Below, piece after piece: positions 9,012 through 18,695 of a stretch of DNA of 64,000 nucleotides. The stretch lies in assembly GCA_016710465.1 (NCBI GenBank), contig JADJVS010000014.1:248001-312000 (forward strand). Direction: 5' to 3'. A program made the translations under genes and the position numbers. Below the pieces are notes generated by a model. It did not search any database. It saw nothing but the letters and a program-made list of their open reading frames with translations, and was not told where the DNA came from. This DNA comes from Sulfuritalea sp. GTDB lineage: Bacteria; Pseudomonadota; Gammaproteobacteria; Burkholderiales; Rhodocyclaceae. Every line of letters begins with the position of its first letter. The stretch's first letter is position 1.

Positions 9012-9818
9012 TTACTTGCGCAGGGCGCTGGCGATCAGCACCGTGCTGGTGAGTCGGTAGCCTTCGGCCGTGGCGTGGGGCGCCAGTTCCTCGGCCACAC
9101 CCGCAGCCAGCGCCTGGAACTTTTCGGCGGGCAGGCGGGCAAGGCTTTCGGCGGCGCCGCCGGCAATGTCGAGGAAGCCCTGCCAATAGCTGGCGGCATC
9201 GGCGAAGGCCACCGTGAAGTCGACGCGGCGAATGTCGATGGCGTGAAAGTCGGCGCTGGCGACACGGCGTTGCAGCCAGTCCGGATCGCCGCAACGGAAA
9301 ATCGAGGGTCGTGCCACCCGGGGCGGCGGCAGCAGCCGGCGCATGCAGGCCAGCGCACACTCGATCAGCGGCACTTCCTCGGCGCAGCCCCAGACCGAGA
9401 GGGCAAGGCGGCCTTGCGGACGCAGCACACGGTGCATTTCGCGTAGCGCGGCCTCGGCGTCGGGGAAGAACATCAGGCCGAGGCCGCAGAGCACGCGGTC
9501 GAAGCTGGCGTCGGCAAACGGGAGCGCCTCGCCGTCGGCGGCCACGCGCGGCAGGTCCGGGCAGCAGGCCAATTGGCCCTGGCTGATGTCGCTGGCAAGC
9601 ACCATCCCGCGGCCACCGAGGCTCTCCGCAGCGGCGCGCGCCAGCAGGCCGGGCCCGCTGGCAAGATCGAGCACGCGCTGGCCGGGCGCCAATGCGGCGG
9701 CGGCGAGCAGGGCCGTGGCGATGTCGTCGCGCGTGCCGGCGGCGGCCAGGTAACGCGGCCCGAGGCGGTCGTAACCGGCGCGCTCCAGGCGCTTGAACTG
9801 GTTCCGGTCGAAACTCAC
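9012..9818 (-). CDS. Class I SAM-dependent methyltransferase (UbiE/Methyltransf_11 type)
   Basis: The AdoMet-binding motif I is VLDLASGPGLLARAA near residue 49, followed by the acidic loop ASDISQGQL and a DRVLCGLGLMFFPD motif near 107, typical of Methyltransf_11 proteins. The substrate is unknown. A GTG at 9818 overlaps the rarD stop by four bases (GTGA), so translation is coupled to rarD. The long convergent frames across this locus are shadows. Confidence 0.85.
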   Translation of the reverse strand: MSFDRNQFKRLERAGYDRLGPRYLAAAGTRDDIATALLAAAALAPGQRVLDLASGPGLLARAAAESLGGRGMVLASDISQGQLACCPDLPRVAADGEALPFADASFDRVLCGLGLMFFPDAEAALREMHRVLRPQGRLALSVWGCAEEVPLIECALACMRRLLPPPRVARPSIFRCGDPDWLQRRVASADFHAIDIRRVDFTVAFADAASYWQGFLDIAGGAAESLARLPAEKFQALAAGVAEELAPHATAEGYRLTSTVLIASALRK

Positions 9819-10729
9819 GGCAGCGGCACTTCCTGTCGTGCGGCGGCGGCTTTCACGAGATCGACGCTATACACGGCCAGCCCGGTCCAGATCGCGGCGA
9901 GGCTCAGCATGCGCAGGGTATCGAGCGGCTCGTGATACATCAGTACGCCGATCAGGAAGGCCAGCGTCGGCGCCAGATACTGCAGGAAGGCCATCATCGA
10001 CAGCGGCAATCGGCGCGTGGCGATGGCGAACAGCAGCAGCGGAATGGCGGTGACCGGCCCGGTTGCGACCAGCAACAGGTCGGTCGCCGTGATGCCGGCG
10101 CCGACTCCGAAGTGACTGGGGCCGGACCAGGCCAGCCAGGCGAGGGCAAGCGGCAGCATGCAGACGGTTTCGAGGAACAGGCCGCTGGCGGCATCCAGCG
10201 GCAACTGTTTTCTCAGCAGGCCGTAAATGGCGAAGGTGCCAGCCAGCACCAGCGCAATCCAGGGCAGGCCGCTGGCCCGCGTGGCCTCGATGGCGACGCC
10301 GATCGCGGCGCAGAGCACGGCGAGCCATTGCAACGGGCGCATGCGCTCTTTCAATACCAGCACACCGAGCGCGACGTTGAGCAGCGGCAGGATGAAATAG
10401 CCGAGGCTGGTCTCGACGATGTGGCCGTTGTTCACGCCCCAGACGAAGGTCAGCCAGTTCGCCAACACCAGTGCCGAGGCCAGTGCGATGCGGCACAGTT
10501 GCGCCGGCTGGCGGGCGATGCGCAGGGCATCGCCGAAGCCGCGGCCGAAGCCGATCAGCGCCGTCATCAGCAACATGGCCCAGACCACGCGATGGGCGAT
10601 GATCTCCGTCGCCGGCACCTCGGCAATCTGCTTGAAGAAGATCGGCACCAGCCCCCAGATCACGTAGGCGCTGATGCCGGCGAGGATGCCGGTGCGCGTG
10701 TTCTCCGGCGTGAGGGCGGGGTGGCTCAC
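9815..10729 (-). CDS. rarD: RarD-type EamA-family transporter
   Basis: This is a ten-helix drug/metabolite transporter superfamily membrane protein with two EamA repeats. The N-terminus (GILAGISAYVIWGLVPIFFK) is highly typical of RarD, and NWLTFVWGVNNGHIVETSLGYF follows in helix 4. The start is a GTG at 10729 overlapping the upstream yqiA stop in a GTGA, giving 304 residues. The physiological substrate of RarD is not settled. Confidence 0.9.
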   Translation of the reverse strand: MSHPALTPENTRTGILAGISAYVIWGLVPIFFKQIAEVPATEIIAHRVVWAMLLMTALIGFGRGFGDALRIARQPAQLCRIALASALVLANWLTFVWGVNNGHIVETSLGYFILPLLNVALGVLVLKERMRPLQWLAVLCAAIGVAIEATRASGLPWIALVLAGTFAIYGLLRKQLPLDAASGLFLETVCMLPLALAWLAWSGPSHFGVGAGITATDLLLVATGPVTAIPLLLFAIATRRLPLSMMAFLQYLAPTLAFLIGVLMYHEPLDTLRMLSLAAIWTGLAVYSVDLVKAAAARQEVPLP

Positions 10730-11283
10730 GTGGAGTAGTCGATGATCGCGTCGAGGTAGTCGTTCCAGCGCGTGAAGCTGTGGTCGCCACCGGGCAGCAC
10801 GGTTTGCGTGGCACCCGCGTAACGGCGCACCGCGTCGCGGTAGTCGAGGGTTTCGTCGCCCTCCTCGACCAGCAGCCAGAAGCGCTCGGGTTTCGCCAGC
10901 ACCGGAATCGCTATCGCGCACAATTGTTCGACGTGTTCCATGGTGAACTCAAAGCTTTCGCCGGTATAAAGCCAGCGCTGCGGGCCGACGTATTTTTGCA
11001 GCGACAGATGCGCCACCACGGCGGGATTCACCAGCACGGCCTTGAGGTCGAATTTCTCGGCCAGCCAGGTCGCGTAGTAGCCACCGAGCGAGGAACCGAC
11101 GACGGTCGTAACCGGGCGGTCCGCAATCAGGTGTTCTGCAAGGGAGATGGCATCCTTCGGCGCAGCCGGCAGTTGTGGCGCGAGGAAGCTGTCGCCCATG
11201 CCGCGTTCGCGCATGCGCGCGCCAAGCGCCTGCGACTTTTGCGATTGCGGGCCGCTGGTGAAGCCATGCAGGTAGAGGATCAT
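10726..11283 (-). CDS. yqiA: YqiA-like alpha/beta hydrolase (esterase)
   Basis: This is a small cytoplasmic esterase of the UPF0227 type. It starts MILYLHGFTSGPQSQKSQ, then has the nucleophile elbow VGSSLGGYYATWL near residue 67 and the catalytic His in GGDHSFTRW near the end. The 185-residue length matches YqiA. The ATG at 11283 overlaps the uppP stop (ATGA), and the stop overlaps rarD. The cellular substrate is unknown. Confidence 0.88.
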   Translation of the reverse strand: MILYLHGFTSGPQSQKSQALGARMRERGMGDSFLAPQLPAAPKDAISLAEHLIADRPVTTVVGSSLGGYYATWLAEKFDLKAVLVNPAVVAHLSLQKYVGPQRWLYTGESFEFTMEHVEQLCAIAIPVLAKPERFWLLVEEGDETLDYRDAVRRYAGATQTVLPGGDHSFTRWNDYLDAIIDYST

Positions 11284-12104
11284 GGCGACGACCAATCCAC
11301 GACCCCCATCTGCCAGGTGGCCAGCACGACGATGCCGAAGGCGATGCGGTACCAGGCGAAGATGGTGAAGTCGTGGGTCGAGACGAAGCGCAGCAGCCAG
11401 CGCACGCAGAGGAAGGCGGAGATGAAGGAGGCGATGCAGCCGACTGCCCACAGGCCGAGGTCGTCGGCCACCAGCAGGTGGCGTTCCTTCCAGGCCTGGT
11501 AGGCGCTGGCGGCCATCAGCGTCGGCACGGCAAGGAAGAAGGAGAACTCGGTCGCCGCCTTGCGCGAGAGGCCGAACAGCAGGCCGCCGATGATGGTCGC
11601 GCCGGAGCGCGAGGTGCCGGGGATCAGCGCGCAGGCCTGGGCCAGGCCGAGCTTGAGGGCATCGCCGGGCGTCAACTGGTCAACGTCCTCGACGCGCACC
11701 ACATGCTCGCGCTTCTCGGCCCAGAGGATGATGAAGGCGCCGACGATGAAGGCGCTGGCCACCGCCACCGGGTTGAACAGCGTGGCCTTGATCAGCTTGC
11801 CGAAGATCAGGCCGAGGACGGCCAGCGGCAGGAAGGCGATGCCGATATTGAGCACGAAGCGCCGCGCCACAGGGTCGCTGCCCAGGCCGGCGAACACGCG
11901 GCCGAAGCGCGCGCGGTATTCCCAGCAGATCGCCAGCATGGCGGCGGCCTGGATCACGATCAGGAACAGCTTGCCGCGTTCGTCATTGAACTTCAACAGG
12001 TCGCCGGCGAGGATCAGGTGTCCCGTCGAGGACACCGGCAGGAATTCGGTGAAGCCTTCGACCAGGCCCAGGATCAGGGCCTGGAGCAGGGGATGGAAAT
12101 CCAT
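11280..12104 (-). CDS. uppP: Undecaprenyl-diphosphatase
   Basis: This integral membrane enzyme of the BacA family recycles undecaprenyl pyrophosphate for peptidoglycan synthesis. It carries GLVEGFTEFLPVSSTGHLIL near residue 13 and LIPGTSRSGATIIGG near 160, which hold the catalytic Glu, Ser and Arg residues. The 274-residue length and roughly eight membrane helices fit the family. It heads a coupled leftward run uppP-yqiA-rarD-methyltransferase. Confidence 0.95.
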   Translation of the reverse strand: MDFHPLLQALILGLVEGFTEFLPVSSTGHLILAGDLLKFNDERGKLFLIVIQAAAMLAICWEYRARFGRVFAGLGSDPVARRFVLNIGIAFLPLAVLGLIFGKLIKATLFNPVAVASAFIVGAFIILWAEKREHVVRVEDVDQLTPGDALKLGLAQACALIPGTSRSGATIIGGLLFGLSRKAATEFSFFLAVPTLMAASAYQAWKERHLLVADDLGLWAVGCIASFISAFLCVRWLLRFVSTHDFTIFAWYRIAFGIVVLATWQMGVVDWSSP

Positions 12105-12155
12105 GTCAGGGGAATGCGCGGGGGGCGGAGAAGGCGGCGGAGAAGGCCGCGGAGT

Positions 12156-12395
12156 CTAGCACGCGGCCGTATCGGCCTCCAGCCGCGACAGCCAGTTCAG
12201 CGCGTGTTCGCGGCTCTCGCCGCACATCTCGGCCGAGGGCTGCAGGCCGCTGCAACACGAAGGCCGGCGCTCGCTGCCGAACAACGCGCAGCGGTAGTCC
12301 GCAGTCAGGTGCAGACACGCGGCACCGGCGGGTTTGTCCAGCGTGCTGATCGACGGCGCGATGCAGCAGGCGCCGCAGCCGGGACGGCAGTTCAT
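12156..12395 (-). CDS. YkgJ-like cysteine-cluster protein
   Basis: This small 79-residue protein begins MNCRPGCGACCIAPSIS and has further cysteines in AACLHL, RCALFG, PSCCSG and MCGE, ending in Cys. The pattern matches the CxxCC zinc- or iron-binding YkgJ/UPF0153 family, members of which are this short in betaproteobacteria. The biochemical role is not established. It lies between uppP and thiC on the same strand. Confidence 0.75.
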   Translation of the reverse strand: MNCRPGCGACCIAPSISTLDKPAGAACLHLTADYRCALFGSERRPSCCSGLQPSAEMCGESREHALNWLSRLEADTAAC

Positions 12396-12425
12396 GCCGG
12401 AAATCGCCGCGTATTTGCCGTCTCG

Positions 12426-12438
12426 CCAGCGCCGACTC

Positions 12439-12441
<3 letters not shown>
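12426..12441 (+). repeat. Backbone copy of the CCAGCGCCGACTCT motif at the thiC stop
   Basis: The sequence CCAGCGCCGACTCTCA covers the thiC stop codon (TGA on the minus strand at 12439-12441). It matches the core found in the orf-less cassettes. Confidence 0.7.
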
Positions 12442-14298
<1,857 letters not shown>

Positions 14299-14420
14299 GG
14301 GGCTGGCTCGCTTCTGGGACGGCTGGGGCGGGATGTCGAAGCTACTGGAAAGGCGGGGCGAATGCAACCCGCCCGGCGGCAGGGTGTTGGGAGGGAAAAC
14401 GCAATCTGGCCAACGCATGG

Positions 14421-14443
14421 GCCGAGCATTATTATTGCTCGGC
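14421..14443. other. Hairpin with 8-bp stem between divergent thiC and hydrolase genes
   Basis: GCCGAGCA and TGCTCGGC pair around a seven-base loop (TTATTAT). It lies in the 176-base divergent intergenic region with no T-tract, so it may be an operator or leader hairpin rather than a terminator. Confidence 0.4.
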
Positions 14444-14474
14444 GGGCGAGCGCCCATACCAAGCGATTTCCAAA

Positions 14475-15392
14475 ATGGAGGCAGGTTTGAAGGCTTTTCT
14501 TTTTACGTTTCTCCCGGTCTTGTCTTTTCTTTCCGGCAGTTTGCATGCCAGTGCGGACGTCGACTTTCCATTGCCCGCGTCGCCACCCCGATCACTTTCA
14601 CCCTTGGCGCTACCGCAGGGCCCGAGCGAACTCAGGGCATTTTCCCAGCCTGAGATGGCGATCTACAAGCCCGAGGGGAAAGGTCCCTTCCCGGCGCTCG
14701 TGCTCGGTCCGTCCTGCGGGGGAGTGAAGCCACACCTGCTCTACTGGGCAAGGCAGGGGGTTCAGGCCGGATACGTGGTTCTCGTGCTCGACATGATGAC
14801 GCAGCGTGGCGAGAAGAATATCTGTGCGCGCCGCTCTGCAGTCACTTTTCTGGAAGGCACAAAAGACGCGCTTGATGCATTGGAGCACCTGACCCAACTC
14901 AGCTATGTGGACAAGCGTCGGGTCGCCTTTCTGGGGTACTCATGGGGAGGAGGAGTTGCCTATTTCCTGTCGAGCAAATCATTTGCCGACAATAACAAGA
15001 TCACGAATCCAGGCAATACCCGCTATGCCGCCGCCATAGGCTTCTACCCCGTCTGCTATCACGCCGCCTGGGGAGCAATTCCCACGGTGTCCTTCGTTCG
15101 ACCGGATACGGACCGCCCCATGCTTTCACTATTTGCGGAAGAGGACCACGAGGAACCGGTGGGTGAATGCGTCGCACGTCTTGACGCAGCAAAGAAGATG
15201 GGAGCTCCGGTCGAGTGGCAGATACTCCCCAAGGCGGCACACGCCTGGGATGAGCCGTCGATTTCAGGCGTATATACAAAAATGCCGTGGATGAAGGAGG
15301 GCGGCCGTTTTCGTTACGACGCCGCCATCACCGAGCAGTCGAAGGAACGCGCGTTCGAGTTCCTTTCACGGATTTTCTCCGGCGTCAAATGA
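14475..15392 (+). CDS. Secreted dienelactone-hydrolase-like alpha/beta hydrolase
   Basis: A signal peptide (KAFLFTFLPVLSFLSGSLHASA) leads into a DLH-type hydrolase domain of about 270 residues. The nucleophile elbow is GYSWGGGVAYFL near residue 154, with Ser in place of the Cys of classical dienelactone hydrolase. The His is in KAAHAWDEPS near 258, and FAEEDHEEP may supply the acid. The export signal suggests a periplasmic esterase; the substrate is unknown. The gene stands alone, with a MITE-like element just downstream. Confidence 0.8.
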   Translation: MEAGLKAFLFTFLPVLSFLSGSLHASADVDFPLPASPPRSLSPLALPQGPSELRAFSQPEMAIYKPEGKGPFPALVLGPSCGGVKPHLLYWARQGVQAGYVVLVLDMMTQRGEKNICARRSAVTFLEGTKDALDALEHLTQLSYVDKRRVAFLGYSWGGGVAYFLSSKSFADNNKITNPGNTRYAAAIGFYPVCYHAAWGAIPTVSFVRPDTDRPMLSLFAEEDHEEPVGECVARLDAAKKMGAPVEWQILPKAAHAWDEPSISGVYTKMPWMKEGGRFRYDAAITEQSKERAFEFLSRIFSGVK

Positions 15393-15407
15393 GTCCTTGG
15401 TGAATTT

Positions 15408-15678
15408 CTAGGGCGTGTTCACAATCATTCGGCGGATGGCGTTGAGGCCAGACGCGGATGGATGCAAGGCGGAGGGCGCCGGCAAGGGTAATCCCTTGCC
15501 AAGTCCGACAACGCCGCAGACGCCGCGTCCGGCCTCAACCCGCAGGGCCGGGTCAAATCGGGCGCGCTGCGGCGTTGCGGCTCCTGGCGAGGTATGAACA
15601 TCGCGGCGTCGCCGCGCCTTGCATCGCATCCCGATTTGATCCCGGCGCCACCGTCGCATGATTGTGAACACGCCCTAG
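15408..15678. mobile_element. MITE-like element with perfect 21-bp terminal inverted repeats
   Basis: The ends 15408-15428 and 15658-15678 are perfect reverse complements, beginning CTAGGGCGTGTTCACAA. Both ends carry CTAG, which could be a 4-bp target duplication flanking 17-bp inverted repeats. The interior is GC-rich and has no credible gene. CTAG-type targets are known for the IS5 group, so a non-autonomous IS5-like derivative is a reasonable guess; no transposase copy is in the window. Confidence 0.75.
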
Positions 15679-15730
15679 TCACCAAATGGGGTTGTCGGTC
15701 GTCGCCGGCAGGTCCGCCAGGCCGCGTGCG

Positions 15731-17794
15731 TCAAATCGTCAGCTTGCGATAAATCTCCGCCACCTTCAGCGGCAGCTTGCGCACTTCGTCGAGTACGGCA
15801 TAAGCCGCTGGGCCGTACATGCGTTTCAGGTAGTCCGCCCCTTCGCGGTCGATGGTGATGCAGAAGGGGCGCACGCCGGCGCGGCGCGCTTCGAGCAGGG
15901 CCTGGCGCGTGTCCTCGATGCCGTAGTCGCTGCGGTAGTCGTCGCCGAAATCGTCGGGGCGGCCGTCGGAAATCGTCACCAGCAGGCGGTGGCGCGCCGG
16001 TTCGGCGAGCAGCTTTTCGGTGACGAAGCGGATCGGCGGCCCCATGCGCGTGTAATCGCGCGACTGGATCGCGGCGATGCGCGCCTGCACCCCGGCGCCG
16101 TAGGCCTCGTCGAACTCCTTGATGCGGTAGAGGTCGCTGCGGGTGCGCGTCCAGCCCGAGAAGCCCCAGATCGCGTAGCGGTCGTCGAGCATTTCCAGCG
16201 CCTCGCAGAGCAGCACCAGCGCTTCGCGCTCGGCGTCGTTGATCCAGCCCTGGGTGCTGCCGCTCATGTCCACCAGAAAGACGGCGGCCAGCGAACGCTC
16301 GTCGCGCTGGCGGCGGCAGAACAGGCGCTCTCCCGGCTCGGCGCCGCCGCGCCGGTCGGCGATGGCCTCGACCAGCGCATCCATGTCCACGTCCTGGCCG
16401 TCCGACTGGCGGCGCAGCACGCGGTCCTCGCTGCGCATGGCCTCGAAGCGCCGCCGCAACTGGCGGATCAGCGGCGCGTGGCGCGCACGCACGGTGGGCA
16501 CATAGCTTTCGTCACCGCCGCCGACCGCGTGCAAATAGACGTGGCACCACTGCCGGCGGTAGGCCCGGCGCCGGTAGTCCCATTCGTCGAACAGGGCATC
16601 GGCGCGGGTTTCCAGCGTACCCGGCTTGCCGCGGCCGGCGCCATCCGGCTTCCATTCCGAGGGGCCGGCCGGCACCAGCAGCTCGGGCGTGATCTCGCCC
16701 AGGTCCTGCAGCAGCGACTGCGCGGCGGCAAGGCCCTCCGGCGGCAGGGTGACGCTGGCGCCGTCGATCTTCAAATCGAGTTCCAGGCGCTCCGGGTCGG
16801 CATCGACGTCCAGCTCCGGCGGCGCGCCTTCCTGGCCGGCGCGTAGCGATTCCAATAGTTCGGCGATCGACAGGCGCAACACCTGGCTCTGCTCGCGGAT
16901 GCGCGCGGCGCGCAGCTCGCGCGCGACCGCCGGGTGCAGCGCGGGCAGCCAGGCAAGAGTCGGCGCTGGCGACGCGGCGATTTCGGCATGGCTACGCAAC
17001 CACGCGACGGCGTCGACGACGCCGGCGCCGGGCGCGGCAAGCGCAGCGCGCGCCGCCTCGAGTTGCGGCGGCAGGCCGGCGAGCAGGGCCGTCACCTCGG
17101 CGCGCAGGCCAGGCAGTTCGCGCTCCAGCCTTGCGCCGAGGCGCAGGTTTTCGAGCAGGGCCAGCCAGTTCAGGGCGTGGGCCGGCAGCGCAAAATCCGC
17201 CAGCGCCATGTCGATGTCGATGGCGTAAGTGCCCCAGCGCGCCTGCGCCCAGAGCAGGGCGGACAGCGCCAGGTAGCGGTCGGCCGAGGCCTCGCGCGAT
17301 GCCAGCTCGACCAGCGGCGGCAGGAACACGGTCTCGGTGTCGGTCCACGGCCGGGCGTCGGCCTCGACCCGCAGCGGGCGGCCCGACAGCCCCTGCAGGA
17401 AACGCAGCAGGCGCGGCGTGATGGCGTCCAGGCTCACCGCCGCCGGCGAAACGCCGCGCGCGAAACCCTCGATGTCGCGCAGGCGCATCACCGCCGCGCG
17501 CAGGCCGATGCGGTCGAAGCCGTCGAGCGCGGCGACCACCCAGGCCTCGGCCTGGCGCTGGCTCAGCACACGCAGGGCCTGCGGCGCCAGCAGCATCACC
17601 AGGTAGGCGATTTCGAGATGGGTGCGCGCCGCCACCGTGGCCCAGTGCAGGGCGAAATCCTGGGTGGCCCGCTCGGCCGGCAGCAGCGGCTCGATCAGCT
17701 CGTCGTAGTTGCGGCCCGAGGAAACGTCGAAGCTGAAGATCGCGTCCAGGCGTTCGCCCAGCGCGGCGCGATCGAGCGGTTCAGAAGACGGCAC
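15731..17794 (-). CDS. VWA-domain protein of the CbbO/NorD type
   Basis: This 687-residue protein has a helical N-terminal region and a C-terminal von Willebrand A domain. The MIDAS motif is FLVDMSGSTQGW near residue 517, followed by YTRMGPPIRF and VTISDGRPDDFGDDY. With MoxR AAA+ partners such proteins act as activases: CbbQO for Rubisco, NorQD for NO reductase. The AAA+ partner is directly upstream with a 14-base overlap. Neither Rubisco nor nor genes are in the window, so the client is unknown. At 16954-16969 the coding strand carries the dispersed motif in frame, encoding SPAPTL. Confidence 0.82.
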   Translation of the reverse strand: MPSSEPLDRAALGERLDAIFSFDVSSGRNYDELIEPLLPAERATQDFALHWATVAARTHLEIAYLVMLLAPQALRVLSQRQAEAWVVAALDGFDRIGLRAAVMRLRDIEGFARGVSPAAVSLDAITPRLLRFLQGLSGRPLRVEADARPWTDTETVFLPPLVELASREASADRYLALSALLWAQARWGTYAIDIDMALADFALPAHALNWLALLENLRLGARLERELPGLRAEVTALLAGLPPQLEAARAALAAPGAGVVDAVAWLRSHAEIAASPAPTLAWLPALHPAVARELRAARIREQSQVLRLSIAELLESLRAGQEGAPPELDVDADPERLELDLKIDGASVTLPPEGLAAAQSLLQDLGEITPELLVPAGPSEWKPDGAGRGKPGTLETRADALFDEWDYRRRAYRRQWCHVYLHAVGGGDESYVPTVRARHAPLIRQLRRRFEAMRSEDRVLRRQSDGQDVDMDALVEAIADRRGGAEPGERLFCRRQRDERSLAAVFLVDMSGSTQGWINDAEREALVLLCEALEMLDDRYAIWGFSGWTRTRSDLYRIKEFDEAYGAGVQARIAAIQSRDYTRMGPPIRFVTEKLLAEPARHRLLVTISDGRPDDFGDDYRSDYGIEDTRQALLEARRAGVRPFCITIDREGADYLKRMYGPAAYAVLDEVRKLPLKVAEIYRKLTI
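16954..16969 (-). repeat. CCAGCGCCGACTCTTG motif inside the VWA gene
   Basis: The coding strand of the VWA gene reads CGTCGCCAGCGCCGACTCTT, identical in its core to cassette copies. It is translated in frame as SPAPTL between two helical segments. Confidence 0.75.
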
Positions 17795-18602
17795 GGATCA
17801 GGTCGTCGACGGCGGACACCGAATCGGCATCGTCCGACAACGCGCGCCCGATGGCCGCGGCGCAGGCCTCGCGCGGCGCCACCCCGGAGGCGATCAGGTG
17901 GCCGGCGTGCACCAGAAGGCGGGTGCTGGCGCCCTCGTCGAGGCCCTGGCCCTTGAGGTTGCGCGTCAGGCCGGCCACCTTGACCAGTTGCGCGGCCAGC
18001 GCCACATCGATGCCGGTTTCACGGGCGACGATGGCGGCTTCGAGTTCCGCCGGCGGGTAGTCGAAATCCAGGGCAATGAAGCGCTGGCGCGTGCTCTGCT
18101 TGAGTTCCTTCAGCACGCTCTGGTAGCCGGGGTTGTAGGACACCACCAGCATGAAGTCGTCGGGCGCGCGCACCAGCTCGCCGCGCTTTTCCACCGGCAG
18201 CACGCGCCGCGTGTCGGTCAGCGGATGGATCACCACGGTGGTGTCCTTGCGCGCCTCGACCACTTCGTCGAGATAGCAGATGGCGCCGGCGCGCACGGCG
18301 GCGGTGAGCGGGCCGTCGAGCCAGACGGTTTCCTCGCCGGCCAGCAGGTAGCGCCCGACGAGGTCGGCGCTGGTCAGGTCGTCATGGCAGGCGACGGTGA
18401 CCAGCGGCCGGCCAAGCTTCCAGGCCATGTATTCGACGAAGCGGGTCTTGCCGCAGCCGGTCGGGCCCTTGAGCAGCACCGGCAGCTTCTTGCCCGCCGC
18501 CGCGCGGAACAATTCGACCTCACGGCCGAGGGGCTGGTAATAGGGTTCGGCGGCGAAAGTTTCGAGTTCCGGCGCCAGGGCGTGGAGATGGGGTCGGTTC
18601 AT
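17781..18602 (-). CDS. MoxR-type AAA+ ATPase of the CbbQ/NirQ/NorQ family
   Basis: This 273-residue AAA+ protein has Walker A in LLKGPTGCGKTRFVEYMA near residue 43, Walker B in ICYLDEVVEARKD near 108 and the sensor segment VVSYNPGYQSVLKELKQSTR, all typical of CbbQ/NorQ. These ATPases work with a VWA adaptor to remodel or load cofactors into a metalloenzyme or Rubisco. The VWA partner follows directly. It is divergent from the 4-hydroxybutyryl-CoA dehydratase-like gene with about 90 bases between, which may point to the client. Confidence 0.88.
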   Translation of the reverse strand: MNRPHLHALAPELETFAAEPYYQPLGREVELFRAAAGKKLPVLLKGPTGCGKTRFVEYMAWKLGRPLVTVACHDDLTSADLVGRYLLAGEETVWLDGPLTAAVRAGAICYLDEVVEARKDTTVVIHPLTDTRRVLPVEKRGELVRAPDDFMLVVSYNPGYQSVLKELKQSTRQRFIALDFDYPPAELEAAIVARETGIDVALAAQLVKVAGLTRNLKGQGLDEGASTRLLVHAGHLIASGVAPREACAAAIGRALSDDADSVSAVDDLIRAVF

Positions 18603-18695
18603 GGGTTCCGTTCCTGTGCCGGTCTTGGCCTGCCGGCTGGCTTCACTTTAGCAGCTTCGGCAGCTACTATCCTCGGCCACGACCGGGAGATGCCC

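Noticed and set aside
14299..14474. TPP riboswitch upstream of thiC
   Set aside because: The conserved CTGAGA and ACCTGAT-type blocks are not visible on the minus strand of the leader; only hairpins are seen.
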